Shown piece by piece: positions 57,149 to 64,000 of a stretch of DNA of 64,000 bases. The stretch comes from Microvirgula aerodenitrificans DSM 15089 (GTDB taxonomy: Bacteria; Pseudomonadota; Gammaproteobacteria; Burkholderiales; Aquaspirillaceae): assembly GCF_000620105.1 (NCBI RefSeq), contig NZ_JHVK01000004.1, forward strand, positions 124,001 to 188,000, read 5' to 3'. Position 1 is the first letter of the stretch, and each line of letters begins with the position of its first letter. The translations under genes and the position numbers were made by a program. The notes under the pieces are model-generated. The model searched no databases. It saw nothing but the letters and a program-made list of their open reading frames with translations, and was not told the origin of the DNA.

Positions 57149-58672
57149 ATGTCGTTGAAAGACCACCCCACTTCACAGCCGATTCCGCTGCCGACGCGCG
57201 ACAGCATGCGACTGGCGGAAAAGATCCTGGTCAACATCACCCCGCAGGAAACCCGCGTGGCGGTGCTGGAAGACAATGTGGTGCAGGAACTGCACATCGA
57301 GCGCGAGGCCAGCCGCGGCATCGTCGGCAATATCTATCTCGGCCGCGTCAAGCGCGTGCTGCCCGGCATGCAGTCGGCCTTTATCGAGATCGGTCTGGAA
57401 CGCGCGGCGTTCCTGCATATCGCCGACATTCTCGAGCAGCGCCAGCACCCGAGCGAACCGCAGCGCATCGAAAAGATGCTGTTTGAAGGCCAGACCGTGC
57501 TGGTGCAGGTGATCAAGGACCCGATCGGCAGCAAGGGCGCGCGTCTCAGCACCCAGGTCAGCCTGGCCGGACGTTTCCTGGTCCACCTGCCGCAGGAAGA
57601 ACATATCGGCGTTTCGCAGAAGATCGAAGCCGAAACCGACCGGACCAGCCTGAAAACCCGGCTGGAATCGCTGCTGCCGGAAGGCTCGCCGCGCGGCTAC
57701 ATCATCCGCACCAGCGCGGAAACCGCCAGCGACGACGAACTGGCGGCCGATATCGGCTACCTGAGCAAGCTGTGGACCGACATCCGCGCCCGGGCCGAAA
57801 CGCAGCCGGCGCAGTCGCTGCTGTACCAGGACCTGCCGCTATCGCTGCGCGTGCTGCGCGACATGGTCAGCGAAGCCACCGAGAAGGTCGTTGTCGACTC
57901 GACGGAAAACCATGGCCGCATGGTCGAGTTCGCCGCCCAGTACGTGTCGCAGTCGCTGCGCAAGATCGAGCGCTATGCCGGAGAGCGACCGCTGTTCGAG
58001 CTGCACGGCATCGAAAGCGAGATCGACAAGTCGCTGTCGCGGCGGGTGAACCTGAAGTTCGGCGGCTACCTGATCATCGACCAGACCGAGGCGATGACCA
58101 CCATCGACGTCAACACCGGCGGCTTCGTCGGGGTAAAGAGCTTTGACGACACCATCTTCAAGACCAATCTGGAAGCCACCCACGCCATCGCCCGGCAACT
58201 GCGGCTGCGCAATCTGGGCGGCATCATCATCGTCGACTTTATCGACATGGACAGCGAGCAGCACCGGGAAGCGGTGCTGACCGAACTGGCGCGTGCGCTG
58301 GCGCGCGACCGCACCCGGGTCACGCTGAACGGCTTCACCAGCCTCGGGCTGGTCGAAATCACCCGCAAGCGCACGCGGGAAAGCCTTGCCCACGTGCTGT
58401 GCGAATCCTGCCCGACCTGCCAGGGCCGGGGCGAGATCAAGACCGCGCAGACGGTGTGCTATGAAATCCTGCGCGAGGTGGTGCGGGAAAACCGCCAGTT
58501 CTCGGCCCGCGGCTTCCGCATTCTCGCCGCCCAGCCGGTCATCGACCTGTTCCTCGACGAGGAGTCGCAAAGCCTCGCCATGCTGGCCGATTTCGTCGGC
58601 AAGCCGGTCACGCTGCAGGTGGAAACCGAGTATCCTCAGGAACAATTCGACGTGGTCCTGATGTCGAACTGA
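57149..58672 (+). CDS. rng: Ribonuclease G
   Basis: Endoribonuclease of the RNase E/G family, 507 residues in this start choice, maturing 16S rRNA 5' ends. An S1 RNA-binding region includes GIVGNIYLGRVKRVLPGMQSAFIEIGLERAAFLH. The DNase I-like catalytic core has the metal-binding MTTIDVNTGGFVG and DFIDMD (two Asp). The zinc-link motif CESCPTCQGRG sits near residue 420. No C-terminal scaffold domain exists, so it is RNase G, not E. GGAGG 5 nt ahead of the ATG at 57149 decides the start; the N-terminal ~25 residues before the canonical beginning are extra. Confidence 0.95.
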   Translation: MSLKDHPTSQPIPLPTRDSMRLAEKILVNITPQETRVAVLEDNVVQELHIEREASRGIVGNIYLGRVKRVLPGMQSAFIEIGLERAAFLHIADILEQRQHPSEPQRIEKMLFEGQTVLVQVIKDPIGSKGARLSTQVSLAGRFLVHLPQEEHIGVSQKIEAETDRTSLKTRLESLLPEGSPRGYIIRTSAETASDDELAADIGYLSKLWTDIRARAETQPAQSLLYQDLPLSLRVLRDMVSEATEKVVVDSTENHGRMVEFAAQYVSQSLRKIERYAGERPLFELHGIESEIDKSLSRRVNLKFGGYLIIDQTEAMTTIDVNTGGFVGVKSFDDTIFKTNLEATHAIARQLRLRNLGGIIIVDFIDMDSEQHREAVLTELARALARDRTRVTLNGFTSLGLVEITRKRTRESLAHVLCESCPTCQGRGEIKTAQTVCYEILREVVRENRQFSARGFRILAAQPVIDLFLDEESQSLAMLADFVGKPVTLQVETEYPQEQFDVVLMSN

Positions 58673-58807
58673 GCGTCGGCGCGGCGCGAATGGCGCCGTC
58701 CGGCGAAAATTTCACGTTTCCTTGCGCCAGATTCTTGCCGGCATGCCGCGATCTCAGCACAATCGCGCCTTCGCGACCCGGATCGCTCGCAGATTGTGCC
58801 AACCAGT

Positions 58808-60169
58808 ATGTCTACCCCCTCTACTCAGCGCGACGGTTTCACGTCTTCGTTCGGCGTGCTGGCCGCGACCCTCGGCTCGGCCGTCGGTCTCGGCAATATC
58901 TGGAAATTTCCCTACCTGACCGGTGCCAATGGCGGCGCCAGCTTCCTGGTCGTCTACCTGCTGGCGACATTGCTGGTCGGCCTGCCGGTGATGATCGTCG
59001 AAATCATGCTCGGCCGGCGCGCCAAGGCCAATGCCGTGACCACGCTGGAACGCCTCGCGCCGCGCGGACAGCCGTGGTGGCTGATCGGGGCGATGGGCGG
59101 GCTTGCTGCCTTCCTGATCCTGGCTTTCTATTCCGAAGTGGCCGGCTGGGTGTTCGCCTACGTATTCAAGTCGGCGGCCGGCCATGTGCTGACGACCGAC
59201 CCGGCCGTGGCCGGCGCCGCGTTCGAGCACATGATCAACAGCCCGTTCGAGGCGCTGCTGTGGCAATGGGCGGTGCTGGTGTTTATCGGTGCCATCATCC
59301 TGATGGGCGTGTCCAAGGGCATCGAAGCCGTCACCAAACGGCTGATGCCGGTGCTGTTCCTGCTGCTGATCGCCATCGGCATCCGCAGCATGACGCTGCC
59401 GGGCGCGATGGCCGGTCTGCACTTCCTGTTCGCGCCGGACTTCTCCAAGATCACCACCGCCACCGTGCTGACCGCACTGGGGCTGGCGTTCTTCAAGCTG
59501 TCGATCGGCATGGGCACGATGATGACCTACGGCAGCTATTTCCGTGACGACCAGAATATCCCGGCCACCGCGACCCGGGTCATGCTGGCCGACCTGACCG
59601 TCTCGATCCTCGCCGGCATCGCCATCTTCCCGGCCGTGTTCGCGCTGGGCTTCAAGCCGGAAGCCGGCCCGTCGCTGCTGTTCATCACCATCCCGGCCGT
59701 GTTCGCCAACATGCCGGGTGGCAGCGTGTTCCTGGTGGTGTTCTTCGTGCTGACCGCGATCGCCTCGACCGGGGCGATGCTGTCGCTGCTGGAAGTCCCG
59801 GTCGCCGTGCTGAGCGAGAAGTTCGGCTGGTCGCGCATCCGTGCCGTGGTGGTCAGCGTGCTGCTGCTGGCGGCGCTGGGCTCGACCGCCGCGCTGTCAC
59901 ACAGCCTGCTGGCCGACGTGAAGCCGTTCGGCATGACCTTCTTCGACCTGTACGACTTCCTCAGCTCGAACATCATGCTGCCGCTGGGCGGCATCGGCCT
60001 GGCGATCTTCGTCGGCTGGGTGCTCGGCAAGAACCAGACCATCGACGCGCTGTCGAACGGCGGCGTGCTGGCCAATGCCGGCGTGGTCAGGGTGGTGGTA
60101 TTCCTGCTGCGCTGGGTGTCGCCGGTGCTGATCGCCCTGGTGATGCTGAAAGGGCTGAAGGACTTCTGA
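58808..60169 (+). CDS. Sodium-dependent transporter of the NSS/SNF family
   Basis: A membrane transporter of 453 residues with about 11 or 12 hydrophobic segments, LeuT fold. The sodium/substrate site motif GSAVGLGNIWKFPYL lies in TM1 and FKLSIGMGTMMTYGSYF in TM6. TM8 is around FVLTAIASTGAMLSLLEV. It is likely an importer of an amino acid or related solute; substrate cannot be deduced. An in-frame GTG 12 nt upstream of the ATG at 58808 is an alternative start. It is a single gene, 3 nt before the stop of the convergent esterase. Confidence 0.92.
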   Translation: MSTPSTQRDGFTSSFGVLAATLGSAVGLGNIWKFPYLTGANGGASFLVVYLLATLLVGLPVMIVEIMLGRRAKANAVTTLERLAPRGQPWWLIGAMGGLAAFLILAFYSEVAGWVFAYVFKSAAGHVLTTDPAVAGAAFEHMINSPFEALLWQWAVLVFIGAIILMGVSKGIEAVTKRLMPVLFLLLIAIGIRSMTLPGAMAGLHFLFAPDFSKITTATVLTALGLAFFKLSIGMGTMMTYGSYFRDDQNIPATATRVMLADLTVSILAGIAIFPAVFALGFKPEAGPSLLFITIPAVFANMPGGSVFLVVFFVLTAIASTGAMLSLLEVPVAVLSEKFGWSRIRAVVVSVLLLAALGSTAALSHSLLADVKPFGMTFFDLYDFLSSNIMLPLGGIGLAIFVGWVLGKNQTIDALSNGGVLANAGVVRVVVFLLRWVSPVLIALVMLKGLKDF

Positions 60170-60172
60170 CCG

Positions 60173-60751
60173 TCAGCCTTCCTCGGCGGCGAAGGCGAGG
60201 ATCTGGTCCAGGTAGTCGCCGAACTGCGGGAAACTGTGGTCGCCGCCGTCCAGCAGGGTCTGGCGGCAACCGGCGAAGCGCTCGACGCCATCACGGTAGT
60301 CGAGCACTTCGTCGCCGGTGCATGTCAGCAGCCAGTAGCGCGACGGCGTGACCCGTGCAGGCTCCGCCTGGCGCAGGATGTCGAAGTACTCGCGCCGCAC
60401 CACGACCTGCTCGCCGGTGTGATGGTGGGTGTGGATGCCGACATATTCATCCGCATGCCGGTACGGATAGGCGGCCGGATTGACCAGCACCGCGCGCGCA
60501 TTCCACTTCTCCGCCATGATCTGGGCCAGATAGCCGCCCAGGCTCGACCCGACCATGATGAACGGCTCGAACTCGAAGTCGATAATCTCCGCTTCGATGG
60601 CCAGCATGGCCGCCAGCGGTTCGGACGGCAGCAGCGGGGCGTGGAACAGGTGACCGAGTCCACGGTCAGCCATGTGCCCGGCCAGCATCATCGCCTTTTC
60701 GGACGCGGGGCTGGACAGGAAGCCGTGCAGGTAGAGGATGTGGGTATTCAT
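60173..60751 (-). CDS. YqiA-like alpha/beta-hydrolase esterase
   Basis: A 192-residue alpha/beta hydrolase of the UPF0227/YqiA family. It begins HILYLHGFLSSPASEKAMML. The nucleophile elbow is MVGSSLGGYLAQI with Ser, the acid is in TCTGDEVLDYRDG and the catalytic His is in LLDGGDHSFPQF. E. coli YqiA hydrolyses short acyl esters. The ATG at 60751 is used; an upstream ATG 12 nt away is possible. It is convergent with the NSS transporter gene and transcribed after the AbiE module with an 87-nt gap. Confidence 0.88.
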   Translation of the reverse strand: MNTHILYLHGFLSSPASEKAMMLAGHMADRGLGHLFHAPLLPSEPLAAMLAIEAEIIDFEFEPFIMVGSSLGGYLAQIMAEKWNARAVLVNPAAYPYRHADEYVGIHTHHHTGEQVVVRREYFDILRQAEPARVTPSRYWLLTCTGDEVLDYRDGVERFAGCRQTLLDGGDHSFPQFGDYLDQILAFAAEEG

Positions 60752-60838
60752 GCTGTAAAGCATACACAAGCGGCGAGGCGACGGCATGCGGAAAACGGCT
60801 CCCACCCCGGACGCCTGCATCAGCTTTTTTCTGCGCTT

Positions 60839-61879
60839 TCATTTCCCGCTGGCGAGCTTGCAAGCTTCCTCGTTTGCCTTTGCTTCCAGGTCGGCGCATG
60901 CCTCTAGCAGCTCGTCAAAAGGCAATGCGTCGCCCAGCATGATCTCGTCAGCAAGCATGGCCGCATAATCCTCGGCAAGAGCGGCCCGGGCGTTTTTTTC
61001 GGGGACGATGCTCAGCTTCCCTGTAGCTGCTGCGACATAGTCAATGATCTGGCCGCTGGCATCTTTTTCAATAAAAAAGTGCGATTTATGGCGGGCAACA
61101 GCGATTGCCACCTCATGATCGGCAATGGCTGCCGTGAAATGGGAACTTCGCGCAATCGCAGCCAGATCGTGCCAATGCCGGGCATACCGTCCGCCTCGAA
61201 TACGCCCTTGTGCGCAGAACACATGCGCTGCGGTCGCCTTTTCCCAGAAGGTCCGGCTGACACTCATCACCTGCGGGAAAGCGACCGGAAAGGTGAGATC
61301 CGGCAGGCATTCGGCCATATCGCAGGTAACGTGATGTATCTGGTGGGGTTCTCCGGTAGCACGACCGCCGAACTCCAGCGTGACGACCGGCGCCACATAG
61401 CCCGTACCCTGCGTCAAGGCAGGATAGCGCAGCAGCAGTTTGTCATTATCCTGGCCGCCGGGCTCGATCTGCACGTCAAGGTGATCACGCTCACGTGCTT
61501 GCTGAAGGACGGGCAATATGTCTTTTGTGATCCAGCAGGGCAGGCGATCCCGGACGGCCCTGGTCCATTTGTCGGCCTGGCTGCGGCTGGCCGGCAGTTC
61601 TCCATGGTGAGCAAGCAGATCCGGGATCAGCTTTCGGATGTCGCAGGTAAGGTCGATGTCTTCCGAGAAGCGGTCGATAATCCTGTAGACCTTGGAGAGC
61701 GAAGTACCGCCCTTGAAGGTCAGGTCACTTGCTGAGGGCGAGTCGAAGAGAGCGCATAGCGCCCAGACCACCCAGATGTCCTTTTCCAGCAGGTGAGCCG
61801 GGCGGCCTGATCGGGCGCGGGCATGTTCCAGCGCTTCACGCCGGTCTTCCTGGCTGAGGCTGAAAAAGTGTTCAGCCAC
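60839..61879 (-). CDS. AbiEii-type nucleotidyltransferase toxin
   Basis: A 346-residue toxin of a type IV toxin-antitoxin system (AbiEii/AbiGii nucleotidyltransferase family). The nucleotidyltransferase motifs are DLTFKGGTSLSKVYRIIDRFSEDIDL; GGTSLS and SEDIDL carry the catalytic Ser and Asp residues of the DNA polymerase beta-like fold. Regions after about residue 190 (FPVAFPQVMSVSRTFWEKATA and YARHWHDLAAIA) match the family's helical domain. Members act as NTP-transferring growth inhibitors and can give abortive phage infection. Its start overlaps the AbiEi antitoxin stop by 8 nt. The gene is complete. Confidence 0.9.
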   Translation of the reverse strand: MAEHFFSLSQEDRREALEHARARSGRPAHLLEKDIWVVWALCALFDSPSASDLTFKGGTSLSKVYRIIDRFSEDIDLTCDIRKLIPDLLAHHGELPASRSQADKWTRAVRDRLPCWITKDILPVLQQARERDHLDVQIEPGGQDNDKLLLRYPALTQGTGYVAPVVTLEFGGRATGEPHQIHHVTCDMAECLPDLTFPVAFPQVMSVSRTFWEKATAAHVFCAQGRIRGGRYARHWHDLAAIARSSHFTAAIADHEVAIAVARHKSHFFIEKDASGQIIDYVAAATGKLSIVPEKNARAALAEDYAAMLADEIMLGDALPFDELLEACADLEAKANEEACKLASGK

Positions 61880-62468
61880 GCATTGCCTCCTGGCCGATGG
61901 CCGCCGCCATCCAGCCCGGCAAGGTTGCCCGTGCCGTGGTCAGGGCATGCCACTCGGTACTGGAAAGTGTGCGATGCAGTAAAGCCAGGGACTCACTGGC
62001 ATGCGTTTGCCCCATCCATGCCAGGGCACGCACCGCTGCGCCCGCCGGGCGTGCGCCCAGGGCCAGCATCCAGTGCGGAGCATGCTTGACCAGCACTTCC
62101 GAGCGACCAAGCACCAGTTTGCGCGTCCGGCCGGACGTCAGGTAAACCTCCCGGACAGGCACCTGTTGTGTCAGCCCCAGCGCATTGGCAGCACTGGCGC
62201 CATGCGGCACGACGATCTCGCCACTTTGCGTGGCCAGGGCCAGAACGATCTTTTCAGGAGCAGGTGCACGCACGCCGAACCGGCTGGATACAGGAGCAAC
62301 GTAGGCACCACGGGCCACGCGCAGCAGCCGGCCGGCCCTTGCCAGCCGGGAAAACGCCTGGTCAATGGCGGCCCGGCTGCCCAGGTGCAGGAATGCCTTT
62401 GGCGACAGGACGCCCCCCTCGGGGAGAGAGCGGGCTTGTTGCATGATGGTTTCGGGCAACGTATTCAC
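61872..62468 (-). CDS. AbiEi-type antitoxin with winged-helix N-terminus (DUF6088)
   Basis: A 198-residue antitoxin: an N-terminal winged helix-turn-helix region (PETIMQQARSLPEGGVLSPKAFLHLG, DQAFSRLARAGRLLRVARGAYVAP) followed by the antitoxin domain (VPHGASAANALGLTQQVPVREVYLTSGRTRKLVLG). Type IV antitoxins act by countering toxin effects and by repressing their own promoter. A GTG at 62468, preceded by GAGG at a 7-nt spacing, is chosen; an in-frame ATG at 62480 lies at the edge of the operator palindrome and lacks a binding site. It is first gene of the pair, with an 8-nt overlap with the toxin gene. Confidence 0.88.
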   Translation of the reverse strand: MNTLPETIMQQARSLPEGGVLSPKAFLHLGSRAAIDQAFSRLARAGRLLRVARGAYVAPVSSRFGVRAPAPEKIVLALATQSGEIVVPHGASAANALGLTQQVPVREVYLTSGRTRKLVLGRSEVLVKHAPHWMLALGARPAGAAVRALAWMGQTHASESLALLHRTLSSTEWHALTTARATLPGWMAAAIGQEAMRG

Positions 62469-62481
62469 AGGGCACCTCATT

Positions 62482-62510
62482 TGTCAGAAACAGTACTCCA
62501 GTTTCTGACA
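62482..62510. promoter_or_regulatory. AbiE operator palindrome
   Basis: A perfect 10-bp inverted repeat, TGTCAGAAAC (62482-62491) and GTTTCTGACA (62501-62510), with a 9-bp spacer, lies immediately upstream of the antitoxin gene. This is the usual site for negative autoregulation by AbiEi winged-helix antitoxins. It probably overlaps the promoter; a plausible -10 lies within it. Confidence 0.75.
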
Positions 62511-62600
62511 TCATGAAAGCAATAACGTGCCCCGTGCACAGCGGTCTGGCGGCCCTGGATGGCAAGGTACGCCTGTTCTGGATAACCGGGCAATCCGGCA

Positions 62601-62625
62601 CGGGCCTGCACGAAGCACAGGCCCG
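62601..62625 (-). terminator. Hairpin downstream of cysE
   Basis: On the minus strand CGGGCCTG pairs with CAGGCCCG (8 bp, extendable to 11 with wobbles, tip CTTCG), 15 nt after the cysE stop. There is no real T-tract, so it may be a weak terminator or a processing stem. Confidence 0.4.
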
Positions 62626-62639
62626 CCAGGAAGAGGGCC

Positions 62640-63422
62640 TCAGCCCAGCTTGTGATTCATCTCCAGCGCCGGCATGTCCTCGGCCGACTGGCCGACGATG
62701 CGGGCCGGCACGCCGGCCACGGTCACGTGTGGCGGCACGTCATCCAGCACCACGCTGCCGGCACCGACCTTCACGCCTTCGCCGATGCGGATATTGCCAA
62801 GCACCTTGGCCCCAGCGCCAAGCAGCACGCCGGCACCGATCTTCGGGTGGCGGTCACCGCACTCCTTGCCGGTCCCGCCGAGCGTCACGCCCTGCAGGAT
62901 CGACACATTGTCGCCAACCACCGCCGTCTCGCCGGCGACAAAGCCGGTCGCGTGGTCGAGCAGGATGCCACGGCCGAAACGGGCGGCCGGATGGATGTCG
63001 ACCCCCATGCTTTCCGAGACCCGGTTCTGCAGGAACAGCGCCAGCGACACGCGGCCGGCATTCCACAGCCAGTGCGTGACCCGGTAGCTCTGCAATGCGT
63101 GATAGCCCTTGAAGTACAGCAGCGGCGTCGAGTACGCGTCGCAGGCCGGGTCGCGGTCAAAGCAGGCGGTCAGGTCGGCCCGGGCGGCATCGGCCAGATG
63201 CGGGTCGGCATCGAAGCCTTCGCACAGCAGCTCGTACAGTGCCCGGCCGTCCATGACATTGCACGCCAGCTTGCTCGACAGGTGGAAGGCCAGCATGTCC
63301 TCGAAACACGCGTGCCGCAGCACGGTCATGTGCAGGAAACTGGCCAGCAACGGTTCTTGTCTGGCCGCGCGTTCGACCTCGTCGCGGATGGATTGCCAGA
63401 GCGGGTCGGGCTGAAAACTCAC
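62640..63422 (-). CDS. cysE: Serine O-acetyltransferase
   Basis: First step of cysteine synthesis: serine plus acetyl-CoA to O-acetylserine. It has 260 residues: an N-terminal helical domain (LWQSIRDEVERAARQEPLLASFLHMTVLRH) and a left-handed beta-helix of hexapeptide repeats (VDIHPAARFGRGILLDHATGFVAGETAVVGDNVSI, KIGAGVLLGAGAKVLGNIRIGEGVKVGAGS). The His/Asp pair in FGRGILLDHATG and the conserved VLDDVPPHVTVAGVPARIV are typical. A GTG at 63422 with GGAG 6 nt upstream is chosen; the extra upstream codons are not conserved. A hairpin with a T6 tract lies 12 nt before that GTG. Confidence 0.95.
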   Translation of the reverse strand: MSFQPDPLWQSIRDEVERAARQEPLLASFLHMTVLRHACFEDMLAFHLSSKLACNVMDGRALYELLCEGFDADPHLADAARADLTACFDRDPACDAYSTPLLYFKGYHALQSYRVTHWLWNAGRVSLALFLQNRVSESMGVDIHPAARFGRGILLDHATGFVAGETAVVGDNVSILQGVTLGGTGKECGDRHPKIGAGVLLGAGAKVLGNIRIGEGVKVGAGSVVLDDVPPHVTVAGVPARIVGQSAEDMPALEMNHKLG

Positions 63423-63433
63423 TACTATCTCCG

Positions 63434-63453
63434 AAAAAACCGGCCGGGCCGGC
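63434..63453 (-). promoter_or_regulatory. Terminator-like hairpin with T6 immediately before the cysE ribosome-binding site
   Basis: On the minus strand a GCCGGC/GCCGG-type GC stem is followed directly by TTTTTT, ending 12 nt ahead of the cysE GTG. It has the form of an intrinsic terminator but is placed in the cysE leader. It could be a leader attenuator or the terminator of the upstream qor gene. Confidence 0.5.
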
Positions 63454-63554
63454 GGGGGCAGAGGGTTCGGAACCCCCGTCAACGCCACAGACGAGCGTGA
63501 ACGGGGTCTCCCCCAGCGTGGGGGCAAAAGGGACAGGATTCAATCGGCTGTGGT

Positions 63555-64000
63555 TCAGGGCACCAGAATGGTCGAACCGGTGGTCAGTCGCGCTTCCAGG
63601 TCCGCGTGCGCCTGCGCCGCGTCCTTCAGCGCATAGCGCTGACCGGGCTGGACCCGGACCTGGCCGGACAGCAGCACGTCGAACAGGTCGGCGGCGGTTT
63701 CCAGCAGTTCGGCGCGGGTGGCAGTGTAATGGCCGAGCGTCGGCCGGGTCAGGTACAGCGAGCCCTTCTGCGACAGCAGCAATGGGCTGAACGGCGGCAC
63801 CGCACCGGACGCATTGCCGAAGCTGACCAGCATCCCGCGCAGCGCCAGACTGTCGATCGAGCCGGCGAAGGTGTCCTTGCCGACCGAGTCGAACACCACC
63901 GGCACCCCGTGGCCGCCAGTGATGTCGCGCACCCGCTCGGCGAAGTTTTCGCGCCGGTAATTGATGACGTGGCCGGCGCCGAGCGCGCGGGCGATGTCGG
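63555..64000 (-). CDS. Quinone oxidoreductase (zinc-independent MDR), 5' end beyond the window
   Basis: C-terminal part of a medium-chain dehydrogenase/reductase of the NADPH:quinone oxidoreductase (QOR) group. Visible pieces are HVINYRREN, VFDSVGKDTFAGSIDSLALRGMLVSFGNASG, the QOR-like LLSQKGSLYLTRPTLGHYTATRAEL, and the end RYALKDAAQAHADLEARLTTGSTIL. The nucleotide-binding GxGxxG region lies off the right edge, so only about half of the protein is seen. The gene runs leftward toward cysE, with 132 nt between its stop and the cysE start. Confidence 0.88.
   Translation of the reverse strand, partial: DIARALGAGHVINYRRENFAERVRDITGGHGVPVVFDSVGKDTFAGSIDSLALRGMLVSFGNASGAVPPFSPLLLSQKGSLYLTRPTLGHYTATRAELLETAADLFDVLLSGQVRVQPGQRYALKDAAQAHADLEARLTTGSTILVP

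Overview
The window is a GC-rich (roughly 65% by eye) bacterial chromosome segment with tightly packed genes, many of them overlapping by 4 nt. Several markers point to a betaproteobacterium: a DUF3460 gene, a CNP1-like protein, an rsmB-DUF4390-ntrY block, and a cys/cob gene content typical of the group. Neisseriales (Chromobacteriaceae or a close relative such as Microvirgula or Laribacter) is my best guess, but nothing here fixes the genus. No rRNA, tRNA, CRISPR array, prophage or complete insertion sequence was seen.

Layout. 1-5,100 (minus): 3'-truncated ntrY sensor kinase, DUF4390, rsmB, htpX. 5,097-9,674 (minus): uvrD, a receiver-TPR protein and a LytTR regulator lacking its phospho-acceptor Asp. 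9,805-13,909: single housekeeping genes (enoyl-CoA hydratase family, endonuclease I, HIT, CBS-domain membrane protein, a 36-codon membrane peptide, GNAT). 13,914-18,014 (minus): Tol-Pal genes tolR-tolA-tolB-pal-cpoB, without tolQ. 18,224-27,377: hemC, ppc, argH, truC, NRDE, tusA, pyrC and small genes.

27,374-46,116 is a cobalamin (B12) biosynthesis locus. A cobalamin riboswitch (44,379-44,530, minus strand) heads thirteen genes reading leftward: ferredoxin, cobN, chlI-chlD fusion, cbiE, cbiX-cbiC fusion, cbiD, cobI, cobM, cbiG, cobJ-cobK fusion, cobW, cobO, cobB. cobQ reads away on the other side. The set combines the early-cobalt markers CbiX, CbiD and CbiG with a late-insertion CobN-type chelatase, and lacks a visible cbiT.

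46,157-50,844 (minus) is a sulfate ABC-transporter operon (sbp, cysT, cysW, cysA) with an EAL-domain c-di-GMP phosphodiesterase gene between sbp and cysT. Next come a mercaptopyruvate-type sulfurtransferase preceded by a 31-bp palindrome, crcB, a cupin, parC, elaA-like, VOC, maf, rng, an NSS transporter, a YqiA-like esterase, an AbiE toxin-antitoxin pair with a clear palindromic operator, cysE, and the 3' part of a quinone oxidoreductase gene.

The most unusual signal is a dispersed ~180-bp element present twice (3,817-3,997 and 22,013-22,191). Each copy sits inside an intrinsic terminator whose whole 24-bp stem-loop is duplicated on both sides. The left duplicate keeps only the A-tract and the right one only the T-tract, as expected for insertion with duplication of a terminator hairpin. 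The two copies share stems, including a three-arm covariation. I read it as a small non-coding mobile element that targets terminators.
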